DNA of 64,000 bases, from contig PEWX01000096.1 of assembly GCA_002779995.1 (NCBI GenBank), positions 1 through 64,000 of the forward strand, in the 5' to 3' direction. The notes below the pieces were generated by a model. It was not told the origin of the DNA. It saw nothing but the letters and a program-made list of their open reading frames with translations, and made no database searches. Position numbers and translations under genes: made by a program. Below, piece by piece: positions 1 through 11,845 of this stretch. This DNA comes from Piscirickettsiaceae bacterium CG07_land_8_20_14_0_80_44_28 (GTDB lineage: Bacteria > Pseudomonadota > Gammaproteobacteria > Thiomicrospirales > Thiomicrospiraceae). Numbering within the stretch: position 1 is the stretch's first letter; each line of letters begins with the position of its first letter.

Positions 1-14
1 CTTGCACCTTAACT

Positions 15-75
15 TAATGGTATTGGGTAGCGTCCCCTTTTCCTTGTAATGGTATTGGGTAGCGTCCCCTTTTCC
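15..75. repeat. Two direct copies (15-43 and 47-75) of TAATGGTATTGGGTAGCGTCCCCTTTTCC
   Basis: 29-bp unit identical in both copies, 32-bp period, abutting the truncated integrase ORF. Confidence 0.85.
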
Positions 76-264
76 CAAAATGGAACGTCACTTCAAGAAC
101 TGCAGGAACTGGGTGGATGGTCTAGTTATGAAATGGTATTGAGGTATGCTCACCTTGATTCAGATCATTTAAGTCAATCTGCTAACAATGTGGATAATGT
201 AATTGGGTGTGCAACTGGTGCAAAATCGGTGCAACTTAAATTACAGACAAAAAAAATGGGCTAG
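76..264 (+). pseudogene. Truncated tyrosine recombinase/phage integrase, C-terminal remnant
   Basis: Peptide QNGTSLQELQELGGWSSYEMVLRYAHL matches the conserved C-terminal catalytic end of phage integrases (final R/Y motif region); the catalytic domain upstream is missing and replaced by the direct repeats. Confidence 0.75.
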
Positions 265-314
265 CGGTGCAACGCTTAACCCATTGTTTTCAATACGTAA
301 ATTGTATTTATGTC

Positions 315-391
<77 letters not shown>

Positions 392-468
392 TCAATTTTA
401 AAATCGTTACACTGTGTGTTTCGATGTGTGCGTATTATATAGCGTTACGCTCAGATTGCAAGGGTTAT

Positions 469-795
469 TTAGGTTTGATTTTTGGCCTTGTCCAGAAACG
501 CTTTTAGGTTGTATCGATAAATAAATCCCGGGAAAGAGAAAATGGCAAACATAAAAATGGCAACCGCATAAAACTCCCATTCCTGTTCTTTTACAACGCC
601 CATAGCCTTACTTTCTAATAGGTAGGCTAAGAGTCCCGTCAGCATAAAATAGAGTATCCATTCGGCAAAATTAACCCATATGTTTTTTGTGGCCAGCGGC
701 AAGATGACAAAAACACGATTGCTGAAAATCCATGGAATATTGGCTAGGACAATTGCCGTTACCAATAAGACCCAGACTGCGATGTCAAGCGTCAT
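469..795 (-). CDS. Small membrane protein, DUF2818-like, downstream of nuoN
   Basis: 108 aa hydrophobic ORF with NxPW and FPGF(I)YRYNL motifs, adjacent to nuoN. Confidence 0.7.
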   Translation of the reverse strand: MTLDIAVWVLLVTAIVLANIPWIFSNRVFVILPLATKNIWVNFAEWILYFMLTGLLAYLLESKAMGVVKEQEWEFYAVAIFMFAIFSFPGFIYRYNLKAFLDKAKNQT

Positions 796-847
796 TAAAA
801 CTCCTTAGTATAGAAAATGGGTCAACACATATTGACCCTGAGGATGA

Positions 848-2287
848 TTAAGCCAAGCTGTTATAGCAAAGTGTAATCAGAGATGAAGGCATTAACCCGA
901 GAATTAATAATAGCGCAGAGATGAAGCTCACGGCCCATTTGAGTTGACGGCTAACGGGTTCAATCGGCGTGCTATCGTCAGGCTCGTCAAAATACATGAC
1001 CTTAACTACTCTTAAATAGTAGAAGGCGCTGATGACGGCTGTCACAACGGCAAGAATGGCTAACCAAGTAAAGCCGGCTTGCACGACTTCTTCTATGACC
1101 AAGACTTTAGCGTAGAAGCCAATAAAAGGCGGAATACCCGCCATCGAAAACATCACGAATAACATCATTAGGGCTAACCATGAATTGCGCTTGTTCATGC
1201 CTTTAAAATCAGCAATCATATCAAACTCACTACTGGTTCGAGCTAAAGCGATGATCATACCAAAGGCAGCTAATGCGGTGATGGCATAGACAATTACGTA
1301 AATCATAGCGGCAGAATAACCGCCCGGATTGGCTGCAATCATCCCCAACAACAAGAAACCAATATGCGCAATACCGGAATAAGCCAGTAGGCGCTTGAGA
1401 TTTTCTTGAACTAGGGTAATCACCGCACCAACAATTAATGAAAGAATAGTGATAATAATAATTAATGCTTGCCAATCTGCAACCAAACCGGGGAGGGCTT
1501 CTACCAAAACGCGATATAGCATGGCAAATGCTGCTATTTTTGCAGCCGTCCCCATATAAAGCGTCACTGCAGTTGGTGCACCTTCATAAACATCCGGAAC
1601 CCACATATGAAAAGGAACCGTACCCAATTTAAATGCAAGACCGATCACAACAAAAACAACGCCAAAGGACAGTACGACATCATCTGCTGAACCACTGGCA
1701 ATGACTTTCGCCATTTCATCGAACTGAATGGTTGCTGTGGCACCATACAGCATCGAAATACCATACAATAACATACCTGTTGCCAAGGCACCCAAAACAA
1801 AGTATTTAAGAGAGGCTTCCAACGCTTTACCATTCGACTTGCGCATGGCTACCAAGGTGTAAATAGCCAATGACATAATTTCTAGCCCTAAATACAGGAT
1901 AATAAAATTATGCGCCGAAACCATAACCAACATCCCAAGAATGCCAAACAAACCTAGCGTAAAAAATTCACCACGATAGAATTTAGCTTGCAACAGATAT
2001 TCACGTGAAAACATGAATATACCCATCGAGATTAAAATAATAAACAACTTTAAAATATCACCAAATGAATCCCGAACAAAACTCCCACTAAAAGTTAATG
2101 TTTGTTCGGTGGCAAAATTGGATAACAACAACATTCCTACAATAAACAAGGCAAACTGTGTTGCATAATAGGTTGCAAATTCATGACGTTTAGACCAGAT
2201 GGTGTCTGCAACCAAAATAATCGAAGTTAAAGTTAATAACGCGATCTCAGGGATGGCTGGAAGAAAACTGGGAATAACAAAATTCAT
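848..2287 (-). CDS. nuoN: NADH-quinone oxidoreductase subunit N
   Basis: Multi-TM antiporter-like protein, position at end of nuo operon. Confidence 0.95.
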   Translation of the reverse strand: MNFVIPSFLPAIPEIALLTLTSIILVADTIWSKRHEFATYYATQFALFIVGMLLLSNFATEQTLTFSGSFVRDSFGDILKLFIILISMGIFMFSREYLLQAKFYRGEFFTLGLFGILGMLVMVSAHNFIILYLGLEIMSLAIYTLVAMRKSNGKALEASLKYFVLGALATGMLLYGISMLYGATATIQFDEMAKVIASGSADDVVLSFGVVFVVIGLAFKLGTVPFHMWVPDVYEGAPTAVTLYMGTAAKIAAFAMLYRVLVEALPGLVADWQALIIIITILSLIVGAVITLVQENLKRLLAYSGIAHIGFLLLGMIAANPGGYSAAMIYVIVYAITALAAFGMIIALARTSSEFDMIADFKGMNKRNSWLALMMLFVMFSMAGIPPFIGFYAKVLVIEEVVQAGFTWLAILAVVTAVISAFYYLRVVKVMYFDEPDDSTPIEPVSRQLKWAVSFISALLLILGLMPSSLITLCYNSLA

Positions 2288-2310
2288 ACGATTAACTCAC
2301 CTATAGATTC

Positions 2311-3825
2311 TTATAATTTTGAAGTGGTTGCTTGGATTAATAAATTAGCAACAGAAGAGTGCATCACTTCAATTAAGGGTGCAGGATAAACCCCAAGTAA
2401 CACCACAGCCACTGCAAGGGTTGCCATAATCACAAACTCTCGCCTGTTCAAATCTTGCAATTTTGCTACCTGTTCGTTTGCCACAGGCCCGAGATAAACC
2501 CGCTTCACCATCCATAATGTATAAGCAGCGCCAACAATTAAGGTTGTTGCTGCAATCAGCCCGTACCAAACATTGGCTTTGAATGCGGCTAATATCACCA
2601 TAAATTCACCAACAAATCCTGAGGTTCCAGGTAGCCCTGCATTGGCCATTGAAAACAATACTGCAAAGAATCCAAACCACGGCATAACATTGACCACCCC
2701 GCCATAAGATGATATTTCACGCGTGTGCATTCGGTCATATAACACACCGATCATCAAGAACATCGCACCTGAAATAAAGCCGTGTGAAATCATTTGAATC
2801 ATTGCCCCTTCCATCCCCATCTTAGCTCCTTGGGCCGATCCGGTGGTTTGGACAATGTCATAAACTAAAAACATCCCAATCGTGACAAACCCCATATGTG
2901 CGATTGAGGAGTAAGCAACCAACTTTTTCATATCGGATTGCGCCATCGCGACTAGACCAATATAGAAAATCGCAATCAACGATAAAGCAATCACTAACCA
3001 GTCCAAGGTCATAGAGGCATCAGGTGTAATCGGTAAACTAAATCGTACAAAACCATACCCCCCCATTTTCAACATAATGGCAGCAAGCACAACTGAACCC
3101 GCTGTTGGTGCCTGAACATGGGCATCCGGTAACCAGGTATGAACCGGAAACATTGGAACTTTAACCGCAAAGGCAATCAAAAATGCGAGGAAAATAAAGA
3201 TCTGAGCCATCAAAGGCAATGGCATCGCATGAAAATCTAAAATCGAGAAGCTACCTGACTGGAAGTACAGGTAAATAAACGCAACCAACATAAAAACGGA
3301 ACCGAAGAAAGTATACAAGAAGAATTTCAAAGTCGCATAGACACGATCTTTTCCACCCCACTTACCGATAACAATAAACATCGGAACCAACATGGCTTCC
3401 CAAAACACATAGAATAATATGGAATCTAAAGCTGCAAAAACCCCAATCATGAGGCCTTGCATAATCATAAAGGCGCCCATGTACTGTTCAACCCGCTCCT
3501 TAATCACATCCCAAGCAGATGCGATAACCAGAATCTGCGTAAAGGTTGTCAAAAGGATTAACGGCATCGACAAGCCATCAACACCCAAATAATAATAGAT
3601 ATTAAATTGATCAATCCACATCGATTTTTCAACAAACTGCATCGATGCTGTGGATGAATCAAAAGACGTCCACAAAGTCAATGACGCTAAGAAGGTGGCT
3701 ATCGAAACCCATAACGCCGTCCATTTTGCAAAACTGTCTCTGTCTCGCCCTAAAAATAAGATTAAAGCACCACCAATGATTGGTAACCAAATCAAGGTAC
3801 TTAAAATAGGAAAACCAAACACCAT
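2311..3825 (-). CDS. nuoM: NADH-quinone oxidoreductase subunit M
   Basis: Proton-translocating subunit motifs (KVPMFPVHTWLPDAHVQAPTAGSV). Confidence 0.96.
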   Translation of the reverse strand: MVFGFPILSTLIWLPIIGGALILFLGRDRDSFAKWTALWVSIATFLASLTLWTSFDSSTASMQFVEKSMWIDQFNIYYYLGVDGLSMPLILLTTFTQILVIASAWDVIKERVEQYMGAFMIMQGLMIGVFAALDSILFYVFWEAMLVPMFIVIGKWGGKDRVYATLKFFLYTFFGSVFMLVAFIYLYFQSGSFSILDFHAMPLPLMAQIFIFLAFLIAFAVKVPMFPVHTWLPDAHVQAPTAGSVVLAAIMLKMGGYGFVRFSLPITPDASMTLDWLVIALSLIAIFYIGLVAMAQSDMKKLVAYSSIAHMGFVTIGMFLVYDIVQTTGSAQGAKMGMEGAMIQMISHGFISGAMFLMIGVLYDRMHTREISSYGGVVNVMPWFGFFAVLFSMANAGLPGTSGFVGEFMVILAAFKANVWYGLIAATTLIVGAAYTLWMVKRVYLGPVANEQVAKLQDLNRREFVIMATLAVAVVLLGVYPAPLIEVMHSSVANLLIQATTSKL

Positions 3826-3858
3826 GAAATTAATTCCCTTCTCTATTTATTATTATCA

Positions 3859-5835
3859 TTACCACAGTACCCAAATAAGCATTGCTAACAGCCCAAAAAT
3901 CATCACGAATGCATAGTGATACAGTAACCCTGTTTGACTCAATCTTAAAGCAGATGCCATATTCATAACCGATTCAAAACTATTTGTGACGATCCCTTTA
4001 TCAATGAATTTTACATCAATAGATCGCCAAAAATACCCCCCTAACTTTCGTGCACCATTTTGGAAAACAATTTCATTAAAGCGGTCAAAACCATAGGCAT
4101 TATCCAGCATTGCAAAAGTTCTTGGGAACCCTTTCTTGATACGACCCGGAATATCTGGACGTTTCAAATAGAGGAACCAGGCTAGTACAACGCCTGCTGT
4201 CGCCAACAGAACCGGTAACGTGGTTAATGAGTGAATAATCATATCCATAATACCGTGAAAATGGTGATGATAAAGCATCTCTAAAACATCATGCTCAGGA
4301 AGTACTTGGATTGCTGTGCCAAAATATTCGCCTGACCAAACTGATGCGATCATAGGAGCGCCTATTATCACGGCGGGTATTGCCAATAAAATCAAAGGGA
4401 TTGTGACCACTTTTGGTGACTCTGAAATCTTATGGGACTTCACATAATCTGATTCTTCACCGTGGAAAACTAAAAAGAACATTCTAAAACTATAGAAAGC
4501 GGTAATAAACACACTTAATACCAATAAGAGATAGGCATAATCAGAACCAAAACCCGTTGATGTTTCAATTGCCATCAAAATACTGTCTTTTGAAAAGAAT
4601 CCTGCAAACCCGGGGAAACCGATTAAGGATAAAGAACCCATTAACATTGTCCAATAAGTAATTGGCATATACTTTTTCATGCCCCCCATTTGACGGATAT
4701 CCTGAATATGATGCATCGCAATAATGACGGAACCCGCAGCAAGGAATAAAAGCGCTTTAAAGAATGCATGCGTTAAGACATGGAACATCCCGGCTGCGTA
4801 TGCAGAGGCTCCTAAAGCCGCTACCATATAACCTAATTGAGATAAGGTTGAATAGGCAACAACCCGTTTAATATCATTCTGGACAATACCCAGTGCGCCC
4901 ATCATAAAGGCAGTGGTGGCGCCAATGATCATCACGGTACTGAGTGCCACTTCTGACAGTTCAAATGCAGGTGATAATCTAGCCACCATGAAAATACCGG
5001 CCGTTACCATTGTTGCGGCATGAATTAAAGCAGAAATGGGCGTTGGACCTTCCATTGACTCGGGAAGCCAAACATGCAACGGCATCTGTGCTGATTTCCC
5101 CATCGCGCCCAAAAACAAGAATAAACACATGGCGGTTATCACAGACCATTCTATGCCCGGGAAAAAGCTAATCGTTGTTTCTTTATGCGCTGCTAGGCCG
5201 GCAAAAAACTCATTATAGTCAAGCGTATTAAAATACATCACTACCATGGCGATACCAATTAAAAACCCAAAGTCACCAACACGGTTGACTAAAAAAGCTT
5301 TCAAATTGGCTTGGATGGCAGATTCGCGTTTCATATAGAAACCAATCAATAAGTAAGAGACCAGACCAACGGCTTCCCATCCGAAGAACAGTTGCAAGAA
5401 ATTATTAGCCATGACCAGAGATAACATTGAAAATGTAAACAATGAAATATAACTAAAAAATCGCTGATAGTAAGCGTTGTGATGATCGTAATCTTCATCA
5501 TGATCCATGTAACCAATGGTATAAATATGAACCATCAATGATACAAAGGTTACTACCAGCATCATGGTGGCAGAAAGGTTATCAATCATATAGCCAATTT
5601 CAAATTTAATGCCATCTGAAACCAACCAAGTATATAGAGATGCATTAAAGCTATCGTGTCCATTGATAACAAAAACCCAAAAAACATACGCTGAAAGTAA
5701 TGTAGAAACCCCCACCCCAAATATAGTAATGATGTGTGAGCCTTTTCGACCAATTTGTCGGCCAAACAAACCTGCTGCCACCGACCCAAATAAGGGCGAC
5801 AAAAGGATAATGGTTAATAAAAATTTCAAAATCAT
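3859..5835 (-). CDS. nuoL: NADH-quinone oxidoreductase subunit L
   Basis: 658 aa; AQMPLHVWLPESMEGPTPISALIHAATMV motif. Confidence 0.96.
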   Translation of the reverse strand: MILKFLLTIILLSPLFGSVAAGLFGRQIGRKGSHIITIFGVGVSTLLSAYVFWVFVINGHDSFNASLYTWLVSDGIKFEIGYMIDNLSATMMLVVTFVSLMVHIYTIGYMDHDEDYDHHNAYYQRFFSYISLFTFSMLSLVMANNFLQLFFGWEAVGLVSYLLIGFYMKRESAIQANLKAFLVNRVGDFGFLIGIAMVVMYFNTLDYNEFFAGLAAHKETTISFFPGIEWSVITAMCLFLFLGAMGKSAQMPLHVWLPESMEGPTPISALIHAATMVTAGIFMVARLSPAFELSEVALSTVMIIGATTAFMMGALGIVQNDIKRVVAYSTLSQLGYMVAALGASAYAAGMFHVLTHAFFKALLFLAAGSVIIAMHHIQDIRQMGGMKKYMPITYWTMLMGSLSLIGFPGFAGFFSKDSILMAIETSTGFGSDYAYLLLVLSVFITAFYSFRMFFLVFHGEESDYVKSHKISESPKVVTIPLILLAIPAVIIGAPMIASVWSGEYFGTAIQVLPEHDVLEMLYHHHFHGIMDMIIHSLTTLPVLLATAGVVLAWFLYLKRPDIPGRIKKGFPRTFAMLDNAYGFDRFNEIVFQNGARKLGGYFWRSIDVKFIDKGIVTNSFESVMNMASALRLSQTGLLYHYAFVMIFGLLAMLIWVLW

Positions 5836-5842
5836 GGTCTAT

Positions 5843-6148
5843 TTATCCTTTCAACGAGCCTAAATCATCGACATTAATACTCTTACGATTACGGAATACC
5901 AATACGATAATCGCAAGCCCAATTGCCGCTTCGGCTGCAGCCACGGTTAAAATAAAGAAGACGAATATTTGACCTGTTACATCATTAAGGTAATGTGAAA
6001 AGGCAATAAAGTTGGTATTTACCGCTAATAACAACAGCTCGATAGACATTAATAATACGATGACATTTTTACGATTTAGGAAAATACCTGCCATACTGAC
6101 CATAAACAAAATAGCACCAAAAACTAAGTAATCTGATAACGCAATCAT
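5843..6148 (-). CDS. nuoK: NADH-quinone oxidoreductase subunit K
   Basis: 101 aa; [14 protein letters not shown] motif. Confidence 0.95.
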   Translation of the reverse strand: MIALSDYLVFGAILFMVSMAGIFLNRKNVIVLLMSIELLLLAVNTNFIAFSHYLNDVTGQIFVFFILTVAAAEAAIGLAIIVLVFRNRKSINVDDLGSLKG

Positions 6149-6783
6149 CAGTCCTTCTCCTCTTCGTTTATATCCGCTTCTTTTTTGACGGCATCCATTT
6201 TGACCATTCTGAAACGGTCAGCAGCACGAACTTTAACTTGCTTGTCAATATTTTGATATAGCACTGTTTCAGGAGAACGTCTTCTTAACGTCAAGGTGAT
6301 GGCAGCAACGATACCAACCAATAATAAAACGGCGGCTAAGATAAACGCATAAACATGCGTCGTATACAAAGGAACCGCAATCGACAGTGTATTACTAACA
6401 TTGCCATCCATGACTGGAGGTACGACCTGTTCTAAACCAAATCGATTTGGACCCACCACCAAATAAATTAATGCAAAAATGGCTAGTGCAGTCAAAACCC
6501 CCAAAGGATAGTAGCGTGTAAAGCCTTCTTTAATAGTTGCAACATTGATATCGAGCATCATTACCACGAAAAGGAATAACACCATAACTGCACCAACATA
6601 AACCAGAATCAACACCAGACCCAAAAATTCAGCTTGTGCGATCAACCAAATACCCGCTGTTGAAACAAACGTCAACACTAACCACAAAGCTGCTTTTACC
6701 GGGTTTTTTACACTAATAACCATCAGCCCAGATAATGCAGCCATGGTGGCGAGTATATAAAAGATAAATTGTTCAAACGTCAT
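6148..6783 (-). CDS. nuoJ: NADH-quinone oxidoreductase subunit J
   Basis: Operon context and [17 protein letters not shown] motif. Confidence 0.95.
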   Translation of the reverse strand: MTFEQFIFYILATMAALSGLMVISVKNPVKAALWLVLTFVSTAGIWLIAQAEFLGLVLILVYVGAVMVLFLFVVMMLDINVATIKEGFTRYYPLGVLTALAIFALIYLVVGPNRFGLEQVVPPVMDGNVSNTLSIAVPLYTTHVYAFILAAVLLLVGIVAAITLTLRRRSPETVLYQNIDKQVKVRAADRFRMVKMDAVKKEADINEEEKD

Positions 6784-6813
6784 TTACACTGTCTCTTTAA
6801 AGTTATTAGAGCT

Positions 6814-7305
6814 TTAACGATATTTCGCATCTGCTGCTCTATCCGCAGCGATTTGCGCTTCCTGTTGATCACCGAATGCCAGTAATCTCTCTTTTGTTAC
6901 GATATTTGGACCCCGTTCATGAAATTCATATTCATAAACTCTGGTTTCAACAATTGCATCGACCGGACAGGCTTCTTCACAAAAGCCACAGTAGATACAT
7001 TTGAACATATCAATATCATATTGAACGGTTCTTCGAGAACCATCTGCTCGTTCTTCTGATTCGATGGTTATGGCATTGGCCGGACAAACTGCTTCACATA
7101 ATTTACAAGCAATGCACCTTTCTTCGCCATTCTCATATCGTCGCAAGGCATGATGTCCTCGAAAACGAGGTGAATAGGGTGTTTTTTCTTCCGGGTAACG
7201 GACAGTAATCTTTCTTTTAAAAAAATACTTCCCGGTTACCGCGAGACCTTTGAATAATTCAATTAGTCCAAAGGTTTTTACTTGATGTTTAATAAATGTA
7301 ATCAT
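6814..7305 (-). CDS. nuoI: NADH-quinone oxidoreductase subunit I
   Basis: Two 4Fe-4S motifs [12 protein letters not shown] and [12 protein letters not shown]. Confidence 0.96.
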   Translation of the reverse strand: MITFIKHQVKTFGLIELFKGLAVTGKYFFKRKITVRYPEEKTPYSPRFRGHHALRRYENGEERCIACKLCEAVCPANAITIESEERADGSRRTVQYDIDMFKCIYCGFCEEACPVDAIVETRVYEYEFHERGPNIVTKERLLAFGDQQEAQIAADRAADAKYR

Positions 7306-7317
7306 TCCCTTAACCCC

Positions 7318-8382
7318 TTAATTAAACCAAGGACCCATTTTGAAGTACGCAAGTGCGCCCACAACAAATACCCATACGATCGTAACAGGGATAAATACTT
7401 TCCAACCTAAACGCATAATTTGATCATAACGATATCTTGGAAAAGTTGCTCTAAACCATAAGAAAATGAATAAGAAGATGGCGACCTTCATGAACAACCA
7501 AATAAAGCCCGGCACCCAAGCAAAGAGATCAGCAAGTAAAGGCACGCCTTCAAAAGGTGACAACCAACCGCCCAAAAACATAATAGCCGTCATAAAAGAA
7601 ATCAGAATCATCATTGCATATTCCGCTAGGAAGAAAATTGCAAAAGCCATTCCAGAATATTCAACATGGAAACCCGCAACGATTTCAGACTCGCCTTCCG
7701 CCACATCAAAAGGTGCACGGTTAGTTTCAGCCACCCCAGATAAGAAATACACAAAGAACATCGGTAATAATGGTATCCAATACCAGTTCAAGATGCCACC
7801 TTGTTGGCCCTCTACAATGGCCGTAAGGTTCATGCTACCGGCGACCATTAAGACGGTAACCAGAGCAAAGCCCATGGCGATTTCATAGGAAATTTTTTGG
7901 GCAGAAGCGCGCATCGCCCCTAAGAAAGCATATTTAGAATTAGAAGCCCAACCGGAAATTATTACACCATAAACAACAACAGAAGACACGGCCAAAACAT
8001 AGAGAAGCCCCGCATTAATATCTGCGACTACGACACCATTTGCATCGAAAGGAATAACGGCCCATCCAGCAATAGCCGGAGCCAAAGCCAATACCGGAGC
8101 AATAACGAATAAATATAAATTGGATTGTGACGGAAAAATAATTTCTTTATTCATCAATTTTAAAGCATCAGCGATCGGTTGTAACCAACCTTGAGGGCCA
8201 ACACGGTTGGGCCCCATTCGTATTTGCATGTACCCTATCACTTTTCGCTCAAAAAAGGTCAACCAAGCTACAGCTAAAAGAACCGGCAAAATAACAGCAA
8301 CCGCTTGTATCAATAATGTAATTAAAATGGCTAGCCAATCATATAGAAAGGAAGAGAGCCAAGTTTGTAGCATATCAAACAT
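7318..8382 (-). CDS. nuoH: NADH-quinone oxidoreductase subunit H
   Basis: [21 protein letters not shown] and [23 protein letters not shown]. Confidence 0.96.
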   Translation of the reverse strand: MFDMLQTWLSSFLYDWLAILITLLIQAVAVILPVLLAVAWLTFFERKVIGYMQIRMGPNRVGPQGWLQPIADALKLMNKEIIFPSQSNLYLFVIAPVLALAPAIAGWAVIPFDANGVVVADINAGLLYVLAVSSVVVYGVIISGWASNSKYAFLGAMRASAQKISYEIAMGFALVTVLMVAGSMNLTAIVEGQQGGILNWYWIPLLPMFFVYFLSGVAETNRAPFDVAEGESEIVAGFHVEYSGMAFAIFFLAEYAMMILISFMTAIMFLGGWLSPFEGVPLLADLFAWVPGFIWLFMKVAIFLFIFLWFRATFPRYRYDQIMRLGWKVFIPVTIVWVFVVGALAYFKMGPWFN

Positions 8383-8400
8383 CTTATATTATCCTCTACC

Positions 8401-10509
8401 TTAACGGGCGTTCACATTTGCATCGGGTGTTGCTTGTAATGACTTGGCGCGTCTAACCAAAGCATCCACTTGATACATTGAAATTAATTGCGTGGGCATT
8501 AAGGTTTCTGCTGCTTCCGCATCTAATGGCATATCTGCAAACACTAATGTTGACTCTAACGCTGAACCAACCTCAGCAAAAACTTCATTACTGTGAACAT
8601 AATCAAACCCGTCTAACTCAAGTAAGTTACCTAGAACCCTAAGCACTTTCCATGCGGGTTTAATTTCATCTGCCGGCTCAATCGCCATTTTAAAAGCCTG
8701 TTTTTTTCCACAAGCATTCACAAAAGTACCAGCGGTTTCAGCAAAAGTAGCAATTGGCAATAATACATCTGCATACTCTCTTTGAACGTCACTGTCAAAA
8801 GCCGTCAGATTAATCACACAATCTGCCTTCTTCATTGCCTTAAGCGCTAAATCCCCTTCTTGGAAATCTTGTTCAGGTTCAATCGCCAGATTAATGAACG
8901 CTTTGGTGTTACCAGAAATCATCTGACGGGCATTTTTACCTTTTGACGGCACAAACTTCGCCATATGAGCACCGACTTCATTAGCAGACATCGGTAACAC
9001 ACTTAATGTGACGCCAGTCAATTCAGCAAGTTGTTGTGACAGAATTAGAATACGGGAATAGTGAGTATCCATTTGCGCGATCTGTCCGAGCATAATAGCA
9101 CCATTTTTGGCAGCCATTAAATCCTTAGCTACCGCAGCCTGTTCTGGGCTAACCTTAATTGATTTTTTAAGCCAGGCCTGGTCATTTTTGCCGGTCAATT
9201 CTGATGCTGCTTTTACAACACCCATCAGGTTTTGAACCAAATCGTTATCAATTAAAGAATGCGTCAACCGATAATTAAAATCAAATTCTACTGGATTGAT
9301 AACGGAAATATGCTTGCTGTTTAACTGTGCTTTACGTAAACGATGATTTAACATCGGCAACTCTTTTCTTAGATAAGACCCAACCAAAAGCACGTCCGAT
9401 AAACTCTCGACTTCCGGTAAACTATGATTCAGTTTTGGCGCAAGAATACCCGCAGCGTCAAGTGAAAAATCTTGCTGCCTTAAACGACAATCTAAATTTT
9501 CAATTCCTAACCGTCTCGCCAGTTTTTGTAAAAGGTGAAGTTCTTCTAATGTAGCATTTGGAGAGGCCAGTACACCAAAATTAGTTGACTCTGATTTCGC
9601 ATAATGCGCTATTTTTTCAGCAGTGAAGGCCAAGGCGTCTTCCCAGTCAACCCTTTGCCATTGACCATTTTTCTTAATCATTGGGAACTTTAACCGATCT
9701 TCACTGTGAATAGACTCATAAGAATAACGATCCCGATCCGAAATCCAGACTTCATTAATTGCTTCATTTTCAGCTGGCACAACACGCTTAACCCGATTGT
9801 TTTTAACATGTAATGTTAAATTAGATCCAATACTGTCATGAGGAGAAATAGAATGATGTGCTGTCAACTCCCAAGGACGAGCTGAATATCGGAAAGGTTT
9901 TGAGGTTAAAGCACCGACCGGACATAAATCGATCATATTACCGGATAATTCAGACGTAACAGATTTCTCAATATATGTACCAATTTCCATCCACTCACTT
10001 CGACCTGTAGCGCCCAATTCCATCATGCCGGCCACTTCTTGGCCAAAGCGAACACAACGAGTACAGTGGATACAACGTGTCATATCGGTATGAATTAAAG
10101 ACCCTAAATGCTTATTACTGACCACCCGCTTGGTCTCAGAATAACGTGAAACATCATCCCCATAGGTCATTGCAACATCTTGCAATTCGCACTCACCACC
10201 TTGGTCACAAATCGGACAATCCAACGGGTGATTAATCAGCAAAAACTCCATCACTGATTTTTGTGCCGCGACGGCTTTTTTGGATTTCGTATGGACTTTC
10301 ATCCCATCTGTAACGGGTGTTGCACAAGCAGGTAGTGCTTTCGGAGCCCCTTCTACCTCAACCAAACACATACGACAACTCGCTGCGATGGATAATTTTT
10401 TGTGATAACAAAAACGGGGAATCGAAATCTGAGCGTTATCGGCAACGTCAATCAACATATCGCCTTCGCGTGCTTCAACCACCTGATCATTAATTTCAAT
10501 TTTTACCAT
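8401..10509 (-). CDS. nuoG: NADH-quinone oxidoreductase subunit G
   Basis: N-terminal 2Fe-2S/4Fe-4S domains plus molybdopterin-oxidoreductase-like domain. Confidence 0.95.
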   Translation of the reverse strand: MVKIEINDQVVEAREGDMLIDVADNAQISIPRFCYHKKLSIAASCRMCLVEVEGAPKALPACATPVTDGMKVHTKSKKAVAAQKSVMEFLLINHPLDCPICDQGGECELQDVAMTYGDDVSRYSETKRVVSNKHLGSLIHTDMTRCIHCTRCVRFGQEVAGMMELGATGRSEWMEIGTYIEKSVTSELSGNMIDLCPVGALTSKPFRYSARPWELTAHHSISPHDSIGSNLTLHVKNNRVKRVVPAENEAINEVWISDRDRYSYESIHSEDRLKFPMIKKNGQWQRVDWEDALAFTAEKIAHYAKSESTNFGVLASPNATLEELHLLQKLARRLGIENLDCRLRQQDFSLDAAGILAPKLNHSLPEVESLSDVLLVGSYLRKELPMLNHRLRKAQLNSKHISVINPVEFDFNYRLTHSLIDNDLVQNLMGVVKAASELTGKNDQAWLKKSIKVSPEQAAVAKDLMAAKNGAIMLGQIAQMDTHYSRILILSQQLAELTGVTLSVLPMSANEVGAHMAKFVPSKGKNARQMISGNTKAFINLAIEPEQDFQEGDLALKAMKKADCVINLTAFDSDVQREYADVLLPIATFAETAGTFVNACGKKQAFKMAIEPADEIKPAWKVLRVLGNLLELDGFDYVHSNEVFAEVGSALESTLVFADMPLDAEAAETLMPTQLISMYQVDALVRRAKSLQATPDANVNAR
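9172..9181. repeat. CCAGGCCTGG palindrome in nuoG (encodes KNDQAWLKK)
   Basis: TTTTTTAAGCCAGGCCTGGTCATTTTTGCC. Confidence 0.95.
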
Positions 10510-10560
10510 AATTTTGACCTAAATTTTATTCGGGTATTTTGTCTGCAATAAAACGAACGT

Positions 10561-11841
10561 TTACTGCCTATCATAAATACTACAACCATGGTCGATGTAG
10601 TGACGGAACTCATGCTCATAGTGATCAATTGCACTTGTCAACGCAATCGTTGCCGCATCCCCTAAACCACAGATAACGCGTCCCATAATTTTTCCGGACA
10701 CATCCTTCAATGCTTCAATATCTTCAGGCCGACCTTTACCGGCACGAATTCTTTTAACAACGCGATACAACCAGCCTGTCCCTTCACGACAAGGTGTGCA
10801 TTGTCCACAGGATTCATCCCAATAAAAATGGCTTAAATTCTCAACAACTTTAACAATATCGGTTCGATCATCCATTACGATGATTGAGCCGGCGCCTAAA
10901 AAAGAGCCTGCTTTGGCAATCGAATCATAGTCCATATTCATCGCCATTGCCTTTTCAGCAGGTAAAAATGCTGTAGAAGCGCCACCAGGGATCACGGTTT
11001 TTAATTGACGCCCCTTCCAGATACCACCGGCTAATTCCAATAAATCTTTAAAAGGCGTCCCCATTCTTACTTCAAAATTACCGGGTTTTAAAACATGACC
11101 GGAAACAGAATAACACTTAGTTCCCCCGGCATTAGCAACCCCCAATTCCTTAAACCACTCACCACCTTTGGATAGGATCATTGGAATAGAGGCGAGCGTT
11201 TCAGTATTGTTAATCGTTGTCGGCCGTCCATAAAGCCCATAACTAGCAGGGAAAGGCGGCTTAAAACGCGGTTGGCCTTTTTTCCCTTCAATAGACTCAA
11301 TTAATGCGGTTTCTTCACCACAGATATAGGCACCTGCACCCAAATGTGCATTTAAGTCAAAATCGTACCCTGACCCTAAAATATTTTTACCTAAAAGACC
11401 CGCTTCACGCGCTTGCAAAATTGCATTCTGAAACCGTTGATAAGGCTCCCAAAACTCACCTCGAATATAGTTATAACCAGATGAAGCTCCGATGACATAG
11501 CCTGCAATCATCATGCCTTCAACCAATGCATGAGGATTATAACGAAGAATATCGCGATCCTTAAAGGTACCGGGTTCGCCTTCGTCTGAATTACAAACGA
11601 TATACTTGTCTCCGGGCGCATTACGGTTCATAAAGCTCCACTTCAACCCCGTTGGGAAACCAGCGCCACCTCGACCTCGAATATTAGAAATTTTAACTTC
11701 ATCAATAATTTCTTGCGGCATCAAATCGCCCGCCAAAACGCGCTTCCAGACTTCATAGCCGCCATTATCGATGTAAGTTTTAATATCCCAAGATTTCTCT
11801 AAATGATTTAAACGGTAACAATTTTCATTTTGATGCACCAT
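10561..11841 (-). CDS. nuoF: NADH-quinone oxidoreductase subunit F
   Basis: [27 protein letters not shown]. Confidence 0.96.
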   Translation of the reverse strand: MVHQNENCYRLNHLEKSWDIKTYIDNGGYEVWKRVLAGDLMPQEIIDEVKISNIRGRGGAGFPTGLKWSFMNRNAPGDKYIVCNSDEGEPGTFKDRDILRYNPHALVEGMMIAGYVIGASSGYNYIRGEFWEPYQRFQNAILQAREAGLLGKNILGSGYDFDLNAHLGAGAYICGEETALIESIEGKKGQPRFKPPFPASYGLYGRPTTINNTETLASIPMILSKGGEWFKELGVANAGGTKCYSVSGHVLKPGNFEVRMGTPFKDLLELAGGIWKGRQLKTVIPGGASTAFLPAEKAMAMNMDYDSIAKAGSFLGAGSIIVMDDRTDIVKVVENLSHFYWDESCGQCTPCREGTGWLYRVVKRIRAGKGRPEDIEALKDVSGKIMGRVICGLGDAATIALTSAIDHYEHEFRHYIDHGCSIYDRQ

Positions 11842-11845
11842 GCCA

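Noticed and set aside
7466-7888. 140-aa plus-strand ORF
   Set aside because: Antisense to conserved nuoH; composition typical of a shadow ORF
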